A stretch of 6,119 nt of DNA from Clostridium sp. CAG:1024 (GTDB lineage Bacteria > Bacillota > Clostridia > Christensenellales > CAG-138). The DNA is taken from NCBI GenBank assembly GCA_000432015.1, contig HF985429.1, positions 1 through 6,119 on the forward strand. The letters are read 5' to 3'. Under the pieces are notes generated by a model that saw nothing but the letters and a program-made list of their open reading frames with translations, ran no database searches and was not told the DNA's origin. The position numbers and the translations under genes were made by a program. Numbering within the stretch: the stretch's first letter is position 1; the number at the start of each line of letters is the position of its first letter. Positions 1 through 5,464 of this stretch are shown piece by piece.

Positions 1-2
1 AC

Positions 3-152
3 AGGATTCCCGACGAGATAGCGGCGCTCGAAAGCCGCGAGAAGCGCAGCGCGCTCAATATCGTGCGAGACGCCGCTTGCGAGATCGCCGAGCGCGTTGA
101 CCGTAACCTCTTTGCGGAGCGTCAGCAGAGCCGCAACGATCCTGTGAGGTGA
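3..152 (+). CDS. C-terminal end of an unrecognised charged protein (5' truncated by window)
   Basis: The reading frame is open from the first complete codon at base 3 and stops at the TGA ending at 152, leaving 49 residues. The peptide is rich in Arg, Glu and Ala (for example IPDEIAALESREKR near the start and FAERQQSRNDPVR at the end) and would be mostly helical. It has no membrane segment and no motif I recognise. The next gene's ribosome binding site overlaps its last codons, so it belongs to the same operon. From the position upstream of a VirD4-like gene it could be the tail of a mobilisation protein (relaxase or PcfB/DUF3801-like), but the visible residues do not prove either. Confidence 0.6.
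   Translation, partial: RIPDEIAALESREKRSALNIVRDAACEIAERVDRNLFAERQQSRNDPVR
146..151 (+). promoter_or_regulatory. Shine-Dalgarno site that decides the start of the 63-residue gene
   Basis: GAGGTG lies six bases before the ATG at 158. An in-frame GTG at 149 falls inside this site and has no ribosome site of its own, so ATG 158 is preferred. The site overlaps the stop codon of the upstream gene (150-152), which suggests translational coupling. Confidence 0.6.
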
Positions 153-157
153 CGGGC

Positions 158-349
158 ATGGATGAGAAACGTGTGATAGAGGTTGACGAGTATCAACACG
201 GGCTTATCATCAATTCCTTGAATGATAAACGCAACGAACTTGTCGAGCAGGGCAAGGACACAGAGTTTGTGGACGATACCTTGATCGAGGTCATGGACGC
301 GCCGATGAAACGCGAGAAGAAACGACACAGAGATGAAAGGGAGCGATGA
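158..349 (+). CDS. Small conserved-looking conjugative-element protein, function unknown
   Basis: This encodes a 63-residue cytoplasmic protein with no signal peptide or membrane segment. The N-terminal part contains EYQHGLIINSLNDKRNELVE (about residues 9-28), predicted helical. An acidic stretch, TEFVDDTLIEVMDAP (about 35-49), follows, and the tail is very basic (KREKKRHRDERER). The pattern of an H/Y-rich start, 'NDKRN', 'FVDD' and 'DAP' resembles short hypothetical proteins I associate with Clostridial conjugative elements near the VirD4 gene. That is recollection, not a search result. The start is ATG 158, set by GAGGTG at 146-151. It sits two genes before the coupling protein, so an accessory or regulatory role in transfer is an inference only. 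Confidence 0.7.
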   Translation: MDEKRVIEVDEYQHGLIINSLNDKRNELVEQGKDTEFVDDTLIEVMDAPMKREKKRHRDERER

Positions 350-351
350 GT

Positions 352-426
352 ATGTGGCAATGCATTGAGAGCATGGGTAAACCCGTGACACAAACGGAGA
401 ACTCCGACGATGAGCAATCCGAGTGA
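352..426 (+). CDS. Possible 24-residue micro-ORF overlapping the virD4 start
   Basis: The ATG at 352 lies eight bases after a good ribosome site (AAAGGGAG, 336-343), which is stronger than the site of the next gene. An earlier in-frame ATG at 346 overlaps the previous stop as ATGA but is only two bases from that site. The frame encodes an acidic peptide starting MWQCIES and ending NSDDEQSE, then stops at 424-426, 14 bases past the virD4 ATG at 410. This overlap suits a leader peptide coupling translation into virD4. No homology is recognised, and it could be a chance frame in an untranslated spacer. Confidence 0.3.
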   Translation: MWQCIESMGKPVTQTENSDDEQSE

Positions 427-2203
427 GGACAAAAAGACAAATATCATACTGGCGGCGCTTGGCGTTATCCCCGTGGTGTGGGCGGCCTTAATGGTCGCCC
501 CTTTTCTATCTGACGGGCTTGCGGGCATCATCGAGGGCTTCACCTCCGGCATGGCAGACCCCATGGAGGTAAAGTGGTGCGTCGATTCGCTCAAAGCCAT
601 TCTCATATTCCTCTTAATTTATGGCTTGGGTATCGGGGTGTATCTGTCAACAAAGCGCAACTACCGTAAAGGCGAAGAACACGGCAGCGCCAAATGGGGC
701 AACGCATCGCAGCTATCCAAGAAGTACGCCGATAAGAACAGGTACGAGAACATCATCCTCACGCAGAATACCCGCATAGGGCTTGACGGGCGCAAGCATC
801 GCAGGAATCTCAACGTCCTCGTATGCGGCGGCAGTGGCGCGGGCAAGACTCGTTTCTATGCCAAACCGAACATCATGCAAGCCAATACTTCATTCGTTGT
901 CCTCGACCCGAAAGGCGAGATACTCCGTGATACGGGCTTTATGCTCGAAAAGGAAGGCTATGAGATACGGGTGCTTGACCTTATCAACACCGAGCGCAGC
1001 CACGGGTATAACCCGTTTGTGTATCTGCGTGACGATAAGGACGTTTTGAAGCTCGTTGCCAACCTTGTACGGAACACCACACCCAAGGGCGCACAATCCA
1101 ATGACCCTTTCTGGGAGAGAGCAGAAACGGCATTGCTGGAGGCTCTTATCCTCTATCTTGTCAACGAAGCCCCGCCCGAAGAACAGAACTTCCCGATGGT
1201 CATGGAGATGATAAGCGCAGCGGAGGTCAAGGAGGAAGATGAGGGCTATACCTCCATCCTTGACGAACTGTTCAATGCGCTCGAACAGCGAAACCCCGAA
1301 CACCTTGCTTTGAAACAATACCGTATTTTCAAAATGGCGGCGGGCAAAACCGCCAAAAGCATATTGATTTCCCTCGGCGTTCGCTTGGAGAAATTCAATC
1401 TTCCGCAAATTGCAAGCGTGGTGAGCCATGACGAATTGAACCTGCCCTCGCTGGGCGATAAGAAAACGGCGCTGTTCGCCGTCATACCCGACAATGACAG
1501 CAGCCTCAACTATATCATTGGCATGATGTATACGCAGCTATTTCAAGAGCTATTCTTCAAAGCCGACCAACTGCACGGCGGCAGACTGCCCGTTCATGTC
1601 CACTGTGTCATGGATGAGTTTGCCAACGTCGCCCTGCCGGACGAGTTTGACAAACTGCTTTCAACCATGCGCAGCCGCGAGGTTTCCGTATCCATTATCA
1701 TTCAAAACTTGGCGCAGCTTAAAGCCCTTTTTGAAAAGCAGTGGGAAAGCATCGTTGGTAACTGCGACGAGTTTCTTTATCTCGGCGGTAACGAGCAATC
1801 AACGCACAAATATGTGTCCGAATTGCTCGGTAAATCGACCATTGATGTGAACACTTACGGACAAAGCAAAGGACGCAACGGGAGCTATTCCACCAACTGG
1901 CAGATCTCCGGCAGAGAGCTATATACGCCCGATGAAGTCCGTATGCTCGATAATCGCTACGCGCTGTTGTTCATTCGCGGCGAGAGAGCCGTGCAGGACG
2001 ATAAGTACAACATTCTACGTCATCCGAACATCAAATTGACGGCAGACGGCGGCGTAGAACCGTATATCCACGGGCAAGCGCCCAATGCGCTTGATCCCGA
2101 TTTCATCCTGTTGGACGGCGACATGGGCGATTATGAACTGCTGTCCGAAACCGATGTAGAAGAACTACTCAAAAAAAGCGAAACGGAGGAACAGAAGAAA
2201 TGA
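410..2203 (+). CDS. virD4: VirD4/TraG-like type IV coupling protein (ATPase)
   Basis: This is a membrane-anchored hexameric ATPase of the VirD4/TraG/TraD family, which links the relaxase-DNA complex to the secretion channel and powers DNA transfer. At 597 residues it matches the usual length of the Gram-positive VirD4-like (CD1115-type) proteins. Two N-terminal membrane segments are visible, at about residues 12-40 and 62-81. The nucleotide-binding domain has Walker A GGSGAGKT (140-147), the family motif LDPKGE (165-170), and Walker B VHVHCVMDEFANVA (395-408, with D402 and E403). A conserved IIIQNLAQLKALF stretch at about 429-441 is typical of the family. The C-terminus is acidic and Lys-rich, with no obvious domain. 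ATG 410 has a modest GGAG site (396-399). The stop overlaps the next ATG as ATGA, so translation is coupled to maff2. The reading frame is intact. Confidence 0.95.
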   Translation: MSNPSEDKKTNIILAALGVIPVVWAALMVAPFLSDGLAGIIEGFTSGMADPMEVKWCVDSLKAILIFLLIYGLGIGVYLSTKRNYRKGEEHGSAKWGNASQLSKKYADKNRYENIILTQNTRIGLDGRKHRRNLNVLVCGGSGAGKTRFYAKPNIMQANTSFVVLDPKGEILRDTGFMLEKEGYEIRVLDLINTERSHGYNPFVYLRDDKDVLKLVANLVRNTTPKGAQSNDPFWERAETALLEALILYLVNEAPPEEQNFPMVMEMISAAEVKEEDEGYTSILDELFNALEQRNPEHLALKQYRIFKMAAGKTAKSILISLGVRLEKFNLPQIASVVSHDELNLPSLGDKKTALFAVIPDNDSSLNYIIGMMYTQLFQELFFKADQLHGGRLPVHVHCVMDEFANVALPDEFDKLLSTMRSREVSVSIIIQNLAQLKALFEKQWESIVGNCDEFLYLGGNEQSTHKYVSELLGKSTIDVNTYGQSKGRNGSYSTNWQISGRELYTPDEVRMLDNRYALLFIRGERAVQDDKYNILRHPNIKLTADGGVEPYIHGQAPNALDPDFILLDGDMGDYELLSETDVEELLKKSETEEQKK

Positions 2204-2502
2204 GAATGTCCAAGAAAACAAGGCAGCTTTTTTCGGTATTCTGCGCCATTGTATTGGTGTTTTCCTTTACTGCGACTGCCTTTGCAACCGATGACCCGCT
2301 GCAAGTGATAAACAACCTGTCCGAGTTTGTGTTCGGACTTATCCGCGCCATCGGCATCATATTGCTGGCGTTCGGTATCGTGCAGGTAGGCTTGAGTTTG
2401 AAGTCACATGATCCGTCGCAGAGAGCCAACGGCTTTTTGACCCTCGCAGGCGGCGTTATCATCACCTTTGCCCGCGAGATTTTGAATCTCATCACGGGCT
2501 GA
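2200..2502 (+). CDS. Maff2-family small membrane protein, possible pilin-like T4SS subunit
   Basis: This 100-residue protein has a typical export signal: a basic start (RMSKKTR), a hydrophobic core at about 10-24, and an A-F-A site near residue 29 followed by TDD. Two further hydrophobic helices follow, at about 43-64 (FVFGLIRAIGIILLAFGIVQ) and 78-97. A short polar loop between them contains KSHDPSQRANG. The sequence and the position right after virD4 match the Maff2 family of Firmicute conjugative elements. A signal peptide plus two helices with a small polar loop is also the plan of VirB2/TrbC-type pilins, so a pilin-like or channel role is a reasonable inference; the family function is not settled. 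GGAGG at 2185-2189 is ten bases from ATG 2200. A second ATG at 2206 is less well spaced. The start overlaps the virD4 stop. Confidence 0.88.
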   Translation: MRMSKKTRQLFSVFCAIVLVFSFTATAFATDDPLQVINNLSEFVFGLIRAIGIILLAFGIVQVGLSLKSHDPSQRANGFLTLAGGVIITFAREILNLITG

Positions 2503-2516
2503 CGGGAGGTAGCGTA

Positions 2517-2738
2517 ATGTTTACACCTTTCACAGAACCCATGCACATTCATTCCTTGAACGGGCAGCTACGGGATGCGACTATAATCGACAAGGTAGGC
2601 GATAACAAGTATATCGCCGAGTATGAAGGCGTGAAATGCACAGCCATTTTCAATCCCTTTGTGGGACGCTACTATGTTGATGACAAATACGGCGTTATAA
2701 AGGATAGAACGCCCGGCAGATATGAACCGACCCGATGA
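2517..2738 (+). CDS. Small soluble conjugative-element protein, function unknown
   Basis: This 73-residue protein has no signal peptide and no membrane helix. It has alternating hydrophobic and charged residues typical of a small beta barrel: DATIIDKVGDNKYIAEYEG at about 20-38, then AIFNPFVGRYYVDDKYGVI at about 43-61, and a basic end (RTPGRYEPTR). The 'KVGDNKYIAEY.GVKCTAIFNPFVGRYYVDD.YGVI' pattern looks like a conserved hypothetical found between the Maff2 and TrbL genes in related elements; this is from memory. GGGAGGT at 2504-2510 is six bases from ATG 2517. The gene begins 14 bases after the maff2 stop, in the same operon. No biochemical role can be assigned. A cytoplasmic partner of the channel proteins is possible. 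Confidence 0.78.
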   Translation: MFTPFTEPMHIHSLNGQLRDATIIDKVGDNKYIAEYEGVKCTAIFNPFVGRYYVDDKYGVIKDRTPGRYEPTR

Positions 2739-2749
2739 CCGCTTTCAAA

Positions 2750-2778
2750 GGCAAGCCTGCTTTCACGGCGGGTTTGCC
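2750..2778 (+). other. Strong RNA hairpin just upstream of the trbL ribosome site
   Basis: GGCAAGCCTGC (2750-2760) pairs with GCGGGTTTGCC (2768-2778) over 11 positions, two of them G-U, around a seven-base loop (TTTCACG). It lies in the 54-base gap between the 73-residue gene and trbL, and ends seven bases before the Shine-Dalgarno site. No run of T follows it, so it is not a standard intrinsic terminator. It could be a mRNA processing or stabilising element, or a translational control structure for trbL. Confidence 0.6.
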
Positions 2779-2785
2779 TCCCGAA

Positions 2786-2796
2786 AAAGGAGGTGA
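2786..2796 (+). promoter_or_regulatory. Full-length Shine-Dalgarno site deciding the TTG start of trbL
   Basis: AAAGGAGGTGA matches the complement of the 16S rRNA tail over 11 bases. Its GGAGG core (2789-2793) ends eight bases before TTG 2802. An in-frame GTG at 2793 lies inside the site itself and so cannot be the real start, although an automatic caller could choose it. Confidence 0.8.
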
Positions 2797-2801
2797 AAGG
2801 C

Positions 2802-3641
2802 TTGGATACGGGAAATTGGATACTGGACAATTTATATAGCGCACTTCAATTCTGGAACACAAAGCTCGCTGAAATATGGATGCTGATTACGCAATCACCC
2901 CAATCCTTTAAGGACGGCGGGATATGGAAAGTGGTCACGGGCATAAACGGCTCCTTAAAGGCTATCGGCTATGCTCTCTTGGTGCTGTTTTTCCTTGTGG
3001 GCATTGTGAAAACCTGCGGCTCGTTTGCGGAGATTAAAAGGCCCGAACACGCGCTGAAACTGTTCGTTCGGTTTGCGATAGCAAAGGGCGTTATAACGTA
3101 TGGGCTTGACCTTATGACGGCGCTATTCAAAATCGTGCAGGGAATCGTAACAACCATCATTGGCTCGGGCGGGCTGAATGCGGCGCAGGCCGTCACGCTG
3201 CCGGATGGCATGATAACGGCGGTCGAGGGCTTAACATTTCTTGAAAGCATACCCGCATGGGCGGTCAGCTTGATTATGTGCCTTATCGTATTCGTGCTGA
3301 CGCTCGTCATGGTTATGAGCGTGTACGGACGCTTTTTCCGGCTCTATCTCTATACTGCAATCGCGCCTGTCCCGCTATCGACCTTTGCGGGCGAGCCGTC
3401 CTCGCATATTGGCAAATCATTCCTGAAATCGTATGCCGCCGTCTGTCTGGAGGGCGCGATCATCGTGCTTGCGTGTATCATATTCTCGGTGTTTTCCGCA
3501 GCCGATCCGGTTGTGACGGAAGGTGCAAGCGCCGTATCGGTTGTTTGGACGTACATGGGCGAGCTAATATTCAATCTGCTCGTATTGACGGGCGCTGTCA
3601 AAATGTCGGAGCGCGTTGTGCGCGAGATGTTCGGGCTGTAA
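2802..3641 (+). CDS. trbL: TrbL/VirB6-like polytopic conjugal transfer protein
   Basis: This integral membrane subunit of the conjugation channel is 279 residues long from TTG 2802. Hydrophobic helices are visible at about residues 51-72, 88-109, 154-176, 179-197, 212-232 and 247-266. A Gly/Ala-rich extracytoplasmic-type stretch (about 117-150) separates the first pair from the rest. The N-terminal 50 residues are amphipathic and Trp-rich. The IAPVPLSTFAG-type segment after the fourth helix and the C-terminal VKMSERVVREMFGL tail fit the VirB6/TrbL-like (CD1112-type) proteins of Clostridial elements. VirB6 homologues form the inner-membrane pore and contact VirB4 and the pilin. The start is discussed with the ribosome site; the GTG at 2793 would add three residues. 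The gene ends with tandem stops TAA TAA (3639-3644). It is followed by a cargo cassette rather than directly by prgI. Confidence 0.88.
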   Translation: MDTGNWILDNLYSALQFWNTKLAEIWMLITQSPQSFKDGGIWKVVTGINGSLKAIGYALLVLFFLVGIVKTCGSFAEIKRPEHALKLFVRFAIAKGVITYGLDLMTALFKIVQGIVTTIIGSGGLNAAQAVTLPDGMITAVEGLTFLESIPAWAVSLIMCLIVFVLTLVMVMSVYGRFFRLYLYTAIAPVPLSTFAGEPSSHIGKSFLKSYAAVCLEGAIIVLACIIFSVFSAADPVVTEGASAVSVVWTYMGELIFNLLVLTGAVKMSERVVREMFGL

Positions 3642-3645
3642 TAAC

Positions 3646-3685
3646 CATTCCTTAAAGCAAGGAAAAATATAATATTTCGGGAATG
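3646..3685 (+). repeat. Nested small inverted repeats after trbL
   Basis: Three overlapping dyads lie here. CATTCC (3646-3651) pairs with GGAATG (3680-3685). Inside it, TTCCTT (3648-3653) pairs with AAGGAA (3659-3664) around a five-base loop. AAATAT (3665-3670) pairs with ATATTT (3672-3677) around a single A. The first two share bases and cannot form together in full. There is no T run after the stable stem, so termination is not convincing. The AT-rich palindrome 15-25 bases upstream of the -35 element could be an operator. The rest of the 118-base spacer holds the promoter at 3701-3730. Confidence 0.4.
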
Positions 3686-3700
3686 TAATCCTCGAATCCG

Positions 3701-3730
3701 TTGACTTGGTGAATAAATCGGGAGTATAAT
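3701..3730 (+). promoter_or_regulatory. Vegetative-type promoter for the DUF4143 ATPase gene
   Basis: TTGACT (3701-3706) and a perfect TATAAT (3725-3730) are separated by 18 bases. This fits a housekeeping sigma factor promoter and is one mismatch from the full consensus. Initiation would fall near 3737, giving a leader of about 23 bases before ATG 3760, containing only the ribosome site. The promoter gives the ATPase gene, and by read-through prgI and virB4, transcription independent of the upstream conjugation genes. Confidence 0.8.
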
Positions 3731-3759
3731 GCAGATAATAATGCTATAGGAGGTGGAAC

Positions 3760-4983
3760 ATGATACATCGAATAGCGCGTCCCGAGTATCTTGACTGGTT
3801 GGTAAGATGGAAGGAAAAGCAAATCATTAAGGTTGTTTCGGGCGTAAGAAGATGCGGGAAGTCCACCCTGTTTGAAATGTACCGCGACTATCTGTCAGCA
3901 AACGGTGTTGAAGATAGTCAGTTCATTGTGTTGAATTTTGAGGATATAGAGTTTGAGTTTATCGATAATTATAAAATACTCTACCGATACATCGCCGAGC
4001 GTTTGCGGCCCGATAAAATGAACTACATCTTCCTCGATGAGATACAACACGTTGACGAATATGAAAAAGCGGTTGACAGCCTGTTCCTTAAAGAAAACTG
4101 CGACGTTTATATAACGGGCTCCAACGCCTACTTTCTTTCGGGAGAATTGGCAACGATGCTTTCCGGCAGATATGTGGAGCTTCAAATGCTTCCGTTATCG
4201 TTCCGCGAGTTTAGCACGGGATTAAAGGGTACGCAAAGAGAAGGGCTGTCAAACGCCGAAAAATTCAACCAATATATCGAGCTGAGTTCCTTTCCCTATG
4301 TGCTTCGCTTTGAACTGAATAAGCGTGAAGCACGGGAATATATGCAAGGACTGTATGATACCGTATTGCTCAACGACGTTGTGAGGCGCAAAAGGGTTGC
4401 AGATGTCGGCATGCTAAAAAACGTGGCAAAGTTTATGCTCCACAACATCGGCAACAGGGCTTCTTCCACCAATATAGCCAACACCATGAAATCGGCCGGA
4501 AAGGGAGTGGATCAAAAAACCGTAGACAGGTATTTGGACGGCTTGAAGGAGGCGCTTCTGCTATATGAAGCAACGCGCTTCAACATTAAAGGGAAACAGT
4601 TTTTAACAACGCAAAGCAAGTATTATTGCGTTGACATGGGGCTGCGGAATATGCTTGTGCGGGGCAAGGACAGCGATATAGGACATATTCTTGAAAACGT
4701 CGTGTACCTCGAGCTGATACGGCGCGGATACGGAGTATTTGTAGGAGAGATAGACGACGGCGAAGTGGATTTTGTAGCAAAAACAGATGACGGGCAGTAT
4801 CTTTACTACCAAGTTGCAGCGTCTACGCTCGACCCAACCACTCTAAAGCGAGAGCTTGCCCCATTCAAGCGTATAGCGGATAATTACCCTAAAACGCTGC
4901 TTACACTTGATGAAGTGTTTTCCACAGCAGACTATGAGGGAATACAAAAGCGCAACGTATTGGACTGGCTGTTAGATGAATAA
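3760..4983 (+). CDS. AAA-family ATPase with DUF4143 C-terminal domain (cargo gene)
   Basis: This 407-residue soluble protein is of the widespread AAA_14/DUF4143 ATPase family (COG1373-like), whose cellular role is not established. The N-terminal ATPase domain (about 20-150) has Walker A GVRRCGKST (28-36), Walker B YIFLDEIQ (89-96, D93 and E94), a sensor-like ITGSNAYFLSGE (118-129), and the family signature LSGRYVELQMLPLSFREF (134-151) with R137 as a likely arginine finger. A helical DUF4143 region follows, including a winged-helix-like part (about 215-285). The C-terminal part (about 308-355) has the restriction-nuclease-like pattern LENVVYLEL, GEVDFVA, YYQVA, but with Gln-Val-Ala where an active enzyme would have Glu-x-Lys. 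AGGAGGTGG (3748-3756) precedes ATG 3760. The gene has its own promoter and terminator. It is AT-richer than its neighbours: two sampled 60-base blocks here are 42% GC, against 50-60% in prgI, virB4 and virD4. The frame is intact. Defence, regulation or host interaction are possible roles; none is shown. Confidence 0.9.
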   Translation: MIHRIARPEYLDWLVRWKEKQIIKVVSGVRRCGKSTLFEMYRDYLSANGVEDSQFIVLNFEDIEFEFIDNYKILYRYIAERLRPDKMNYIFLDEIQHVDEYEKAVDSLFLKENCDVYITGSNAYFLSGELATMLSGRYVELQMLPLSFREFSTGLKGTQREGLSNAEKFNQYIELSSFPYVLRFELNKREAREYMQGLYDTVLLNDVVRRKRVADVGMLKNVAKFMLHNIGNRASSTNIANTMKSAGKGVDQKTVDRYLDGLKEALLLYEATRFNIKGKQFLTTQSKYYCVDMGLRNMLVRGKDSDIGHILENVVYLELIRRGYGVFVGEIDDGEVDFVAKTDDGQYLYYQVAASTLDPTTLKRELAPFKRIADNYPKTLLTLDEVFSTADYEGIQKRNVLDWLLDE

Positions 4984-4999
4984 TTAAAAAGAAAACCAC

Positions 5000-5033
5000 A
5001 AAGCTTCCGAGCAATCGGGAGCTTTATTTGATT
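5000..5033 (+). terminator. Intrinsic terminator after the ATPase gene
   Basis: AAAGCTTCCGA (5000-5010) pairs with TCGGGAGCTTT (5015-5025) around a GCAA tetraloop, with a single T-G wobble. The GC-bearing core (5003-5022) is followed by TTTATTTGATT (5023-5033), eight T in eleven bases. It lies 16 bases after the ATPase stop and ends directly against the ribosome site of prgI. An A-rich run on the left (4984-4995) would also give a T-rich tail on the other strand. Read-through must occur if prgI and virB4 are to be transcribed from upstream. Confidence 0.75.
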
Positions 5034-5039
5034 GGAGGG
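5034..5039 (+). promoter_or_regulatory. Shine-Dalgarno site deciding the TTG start of prgI
   Basis: GGAGGG ends eight bases before TTG 5048. The only nearby alternative in frame, GTG 5054, would have a 14-base spacing, so TTG is preferred. The site immediately follows the T-rich tail of the terminator. Confidence 0.65.
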
Positions 5040-5047
5040 AAAACGAA

Positions 5048-5464
5048 TTGGAAGTGAAAATCAACCGTGAAATACGGGACTATCAGGAAAGCATATTCTT
5101 CGGGCTGAACCTGCGTCAGCTCGTTTTTTCTATCCTCGCCATTGGCGTAGCCATCGGTATCTACTTTGGGCTGAACAATATCCTCGGAACGGAAACTGTA
5201 TCGTGGATGTGCGTTCTCGGCGCTGCTCCCTTTGCCGCAATGGGCTTCATCCGCTACAACGGCATGAACGCGGAGGAGTTTATCGGCGCATATATCAAGT
5301 CTGAATGGCTCATGCCGAAGCACCTGTGCTTTGAGGGCGAGAACGTGTATTGCCTCGCGCTTGCCGAAGCGATTGAGAATAGGCGACCCGATATGCAAGA
5401 CAAACGGTATCAGAACAAACCGAAAAAGAAGAAAAAAAGAAACGGAGGCGGACGCGATGATTAA
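5048..5464 (+). CDS. prgI: PrgI-family (VirB3-like) conjugal transfer membrane protein
   Basis: This 138-residue small inner-membrane component of the Gram-positive T4SS takes the place of VirB3 and works next to VirB4. The N-terminal block EIRDYQESIFFGLNLRQL (8-25) is the family hallmark. It is followed by two adjacent membrane helices at about 23-42 and 50-68, with a short GTET-type turn between them. The rest is cytoplasmic and ends in a very basic run (KPKKKKKRN, about 124-132) and a GGGRDD tail. The start is TTG 5048, as decided by GGAGGG at 5034-5039. The stop at 5462-5464 overlaps the virB4 start by eight bases, and the virB4 ribosome site lies within its Gly-Gly-Gly codons. No promoter fits between the upstream terminator and this gene. 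Confidence 0.9.
   Translation: MEVKINREIRDYQESIFFGLNLRQLVFSILAIGVAIGIYFGLNNILGTETVSWMCVLGAAPFAAMGFIRYNGMNAEEFIGAYIKSEWLMPKHLCFEGENVYCLALAEAIENRRPDMQDKRYQNKPKKKKKRNGGGRDD

Noticed and set aside
890..1429. 179-codon open frame on the minus strand inside virD4
   Set aside because: It lies wholly antisense to a clear VirD4-like gene with intact motifs, has no recognisable domain, and is best explained as a shadow of the coding bias.
2793..2795. GTG as the start of trbL
   Set aside because: It lies inside the AAAGGAGGTGA ribosome site, which instead is ideally spaced for TTG 2802.
3257..3655. 132-codon + strand frame overlapping the end of trbL
   Set aside because: The product is Cys/Arg-rich without any family pattern, while the other frame gives a clean polytopic membrane protein.
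3642..5047. Insertion sequence or transposon around the ATPase gene
   Set aside because: No transposase, terminal inverted repeats or clear target duplication are visible at either edge. The gene looks inserted, but the mechanism cannot be read here.
5433..5439. A AAA AAG slippery heptamer for programmed -1 frameshifting
   Set aside because: The heptamer is out of register with the prgI codons (AAA AAA AGA), and virB4 is in the +1 rather than -1 frame. Only the weaker slippage idea is kept.
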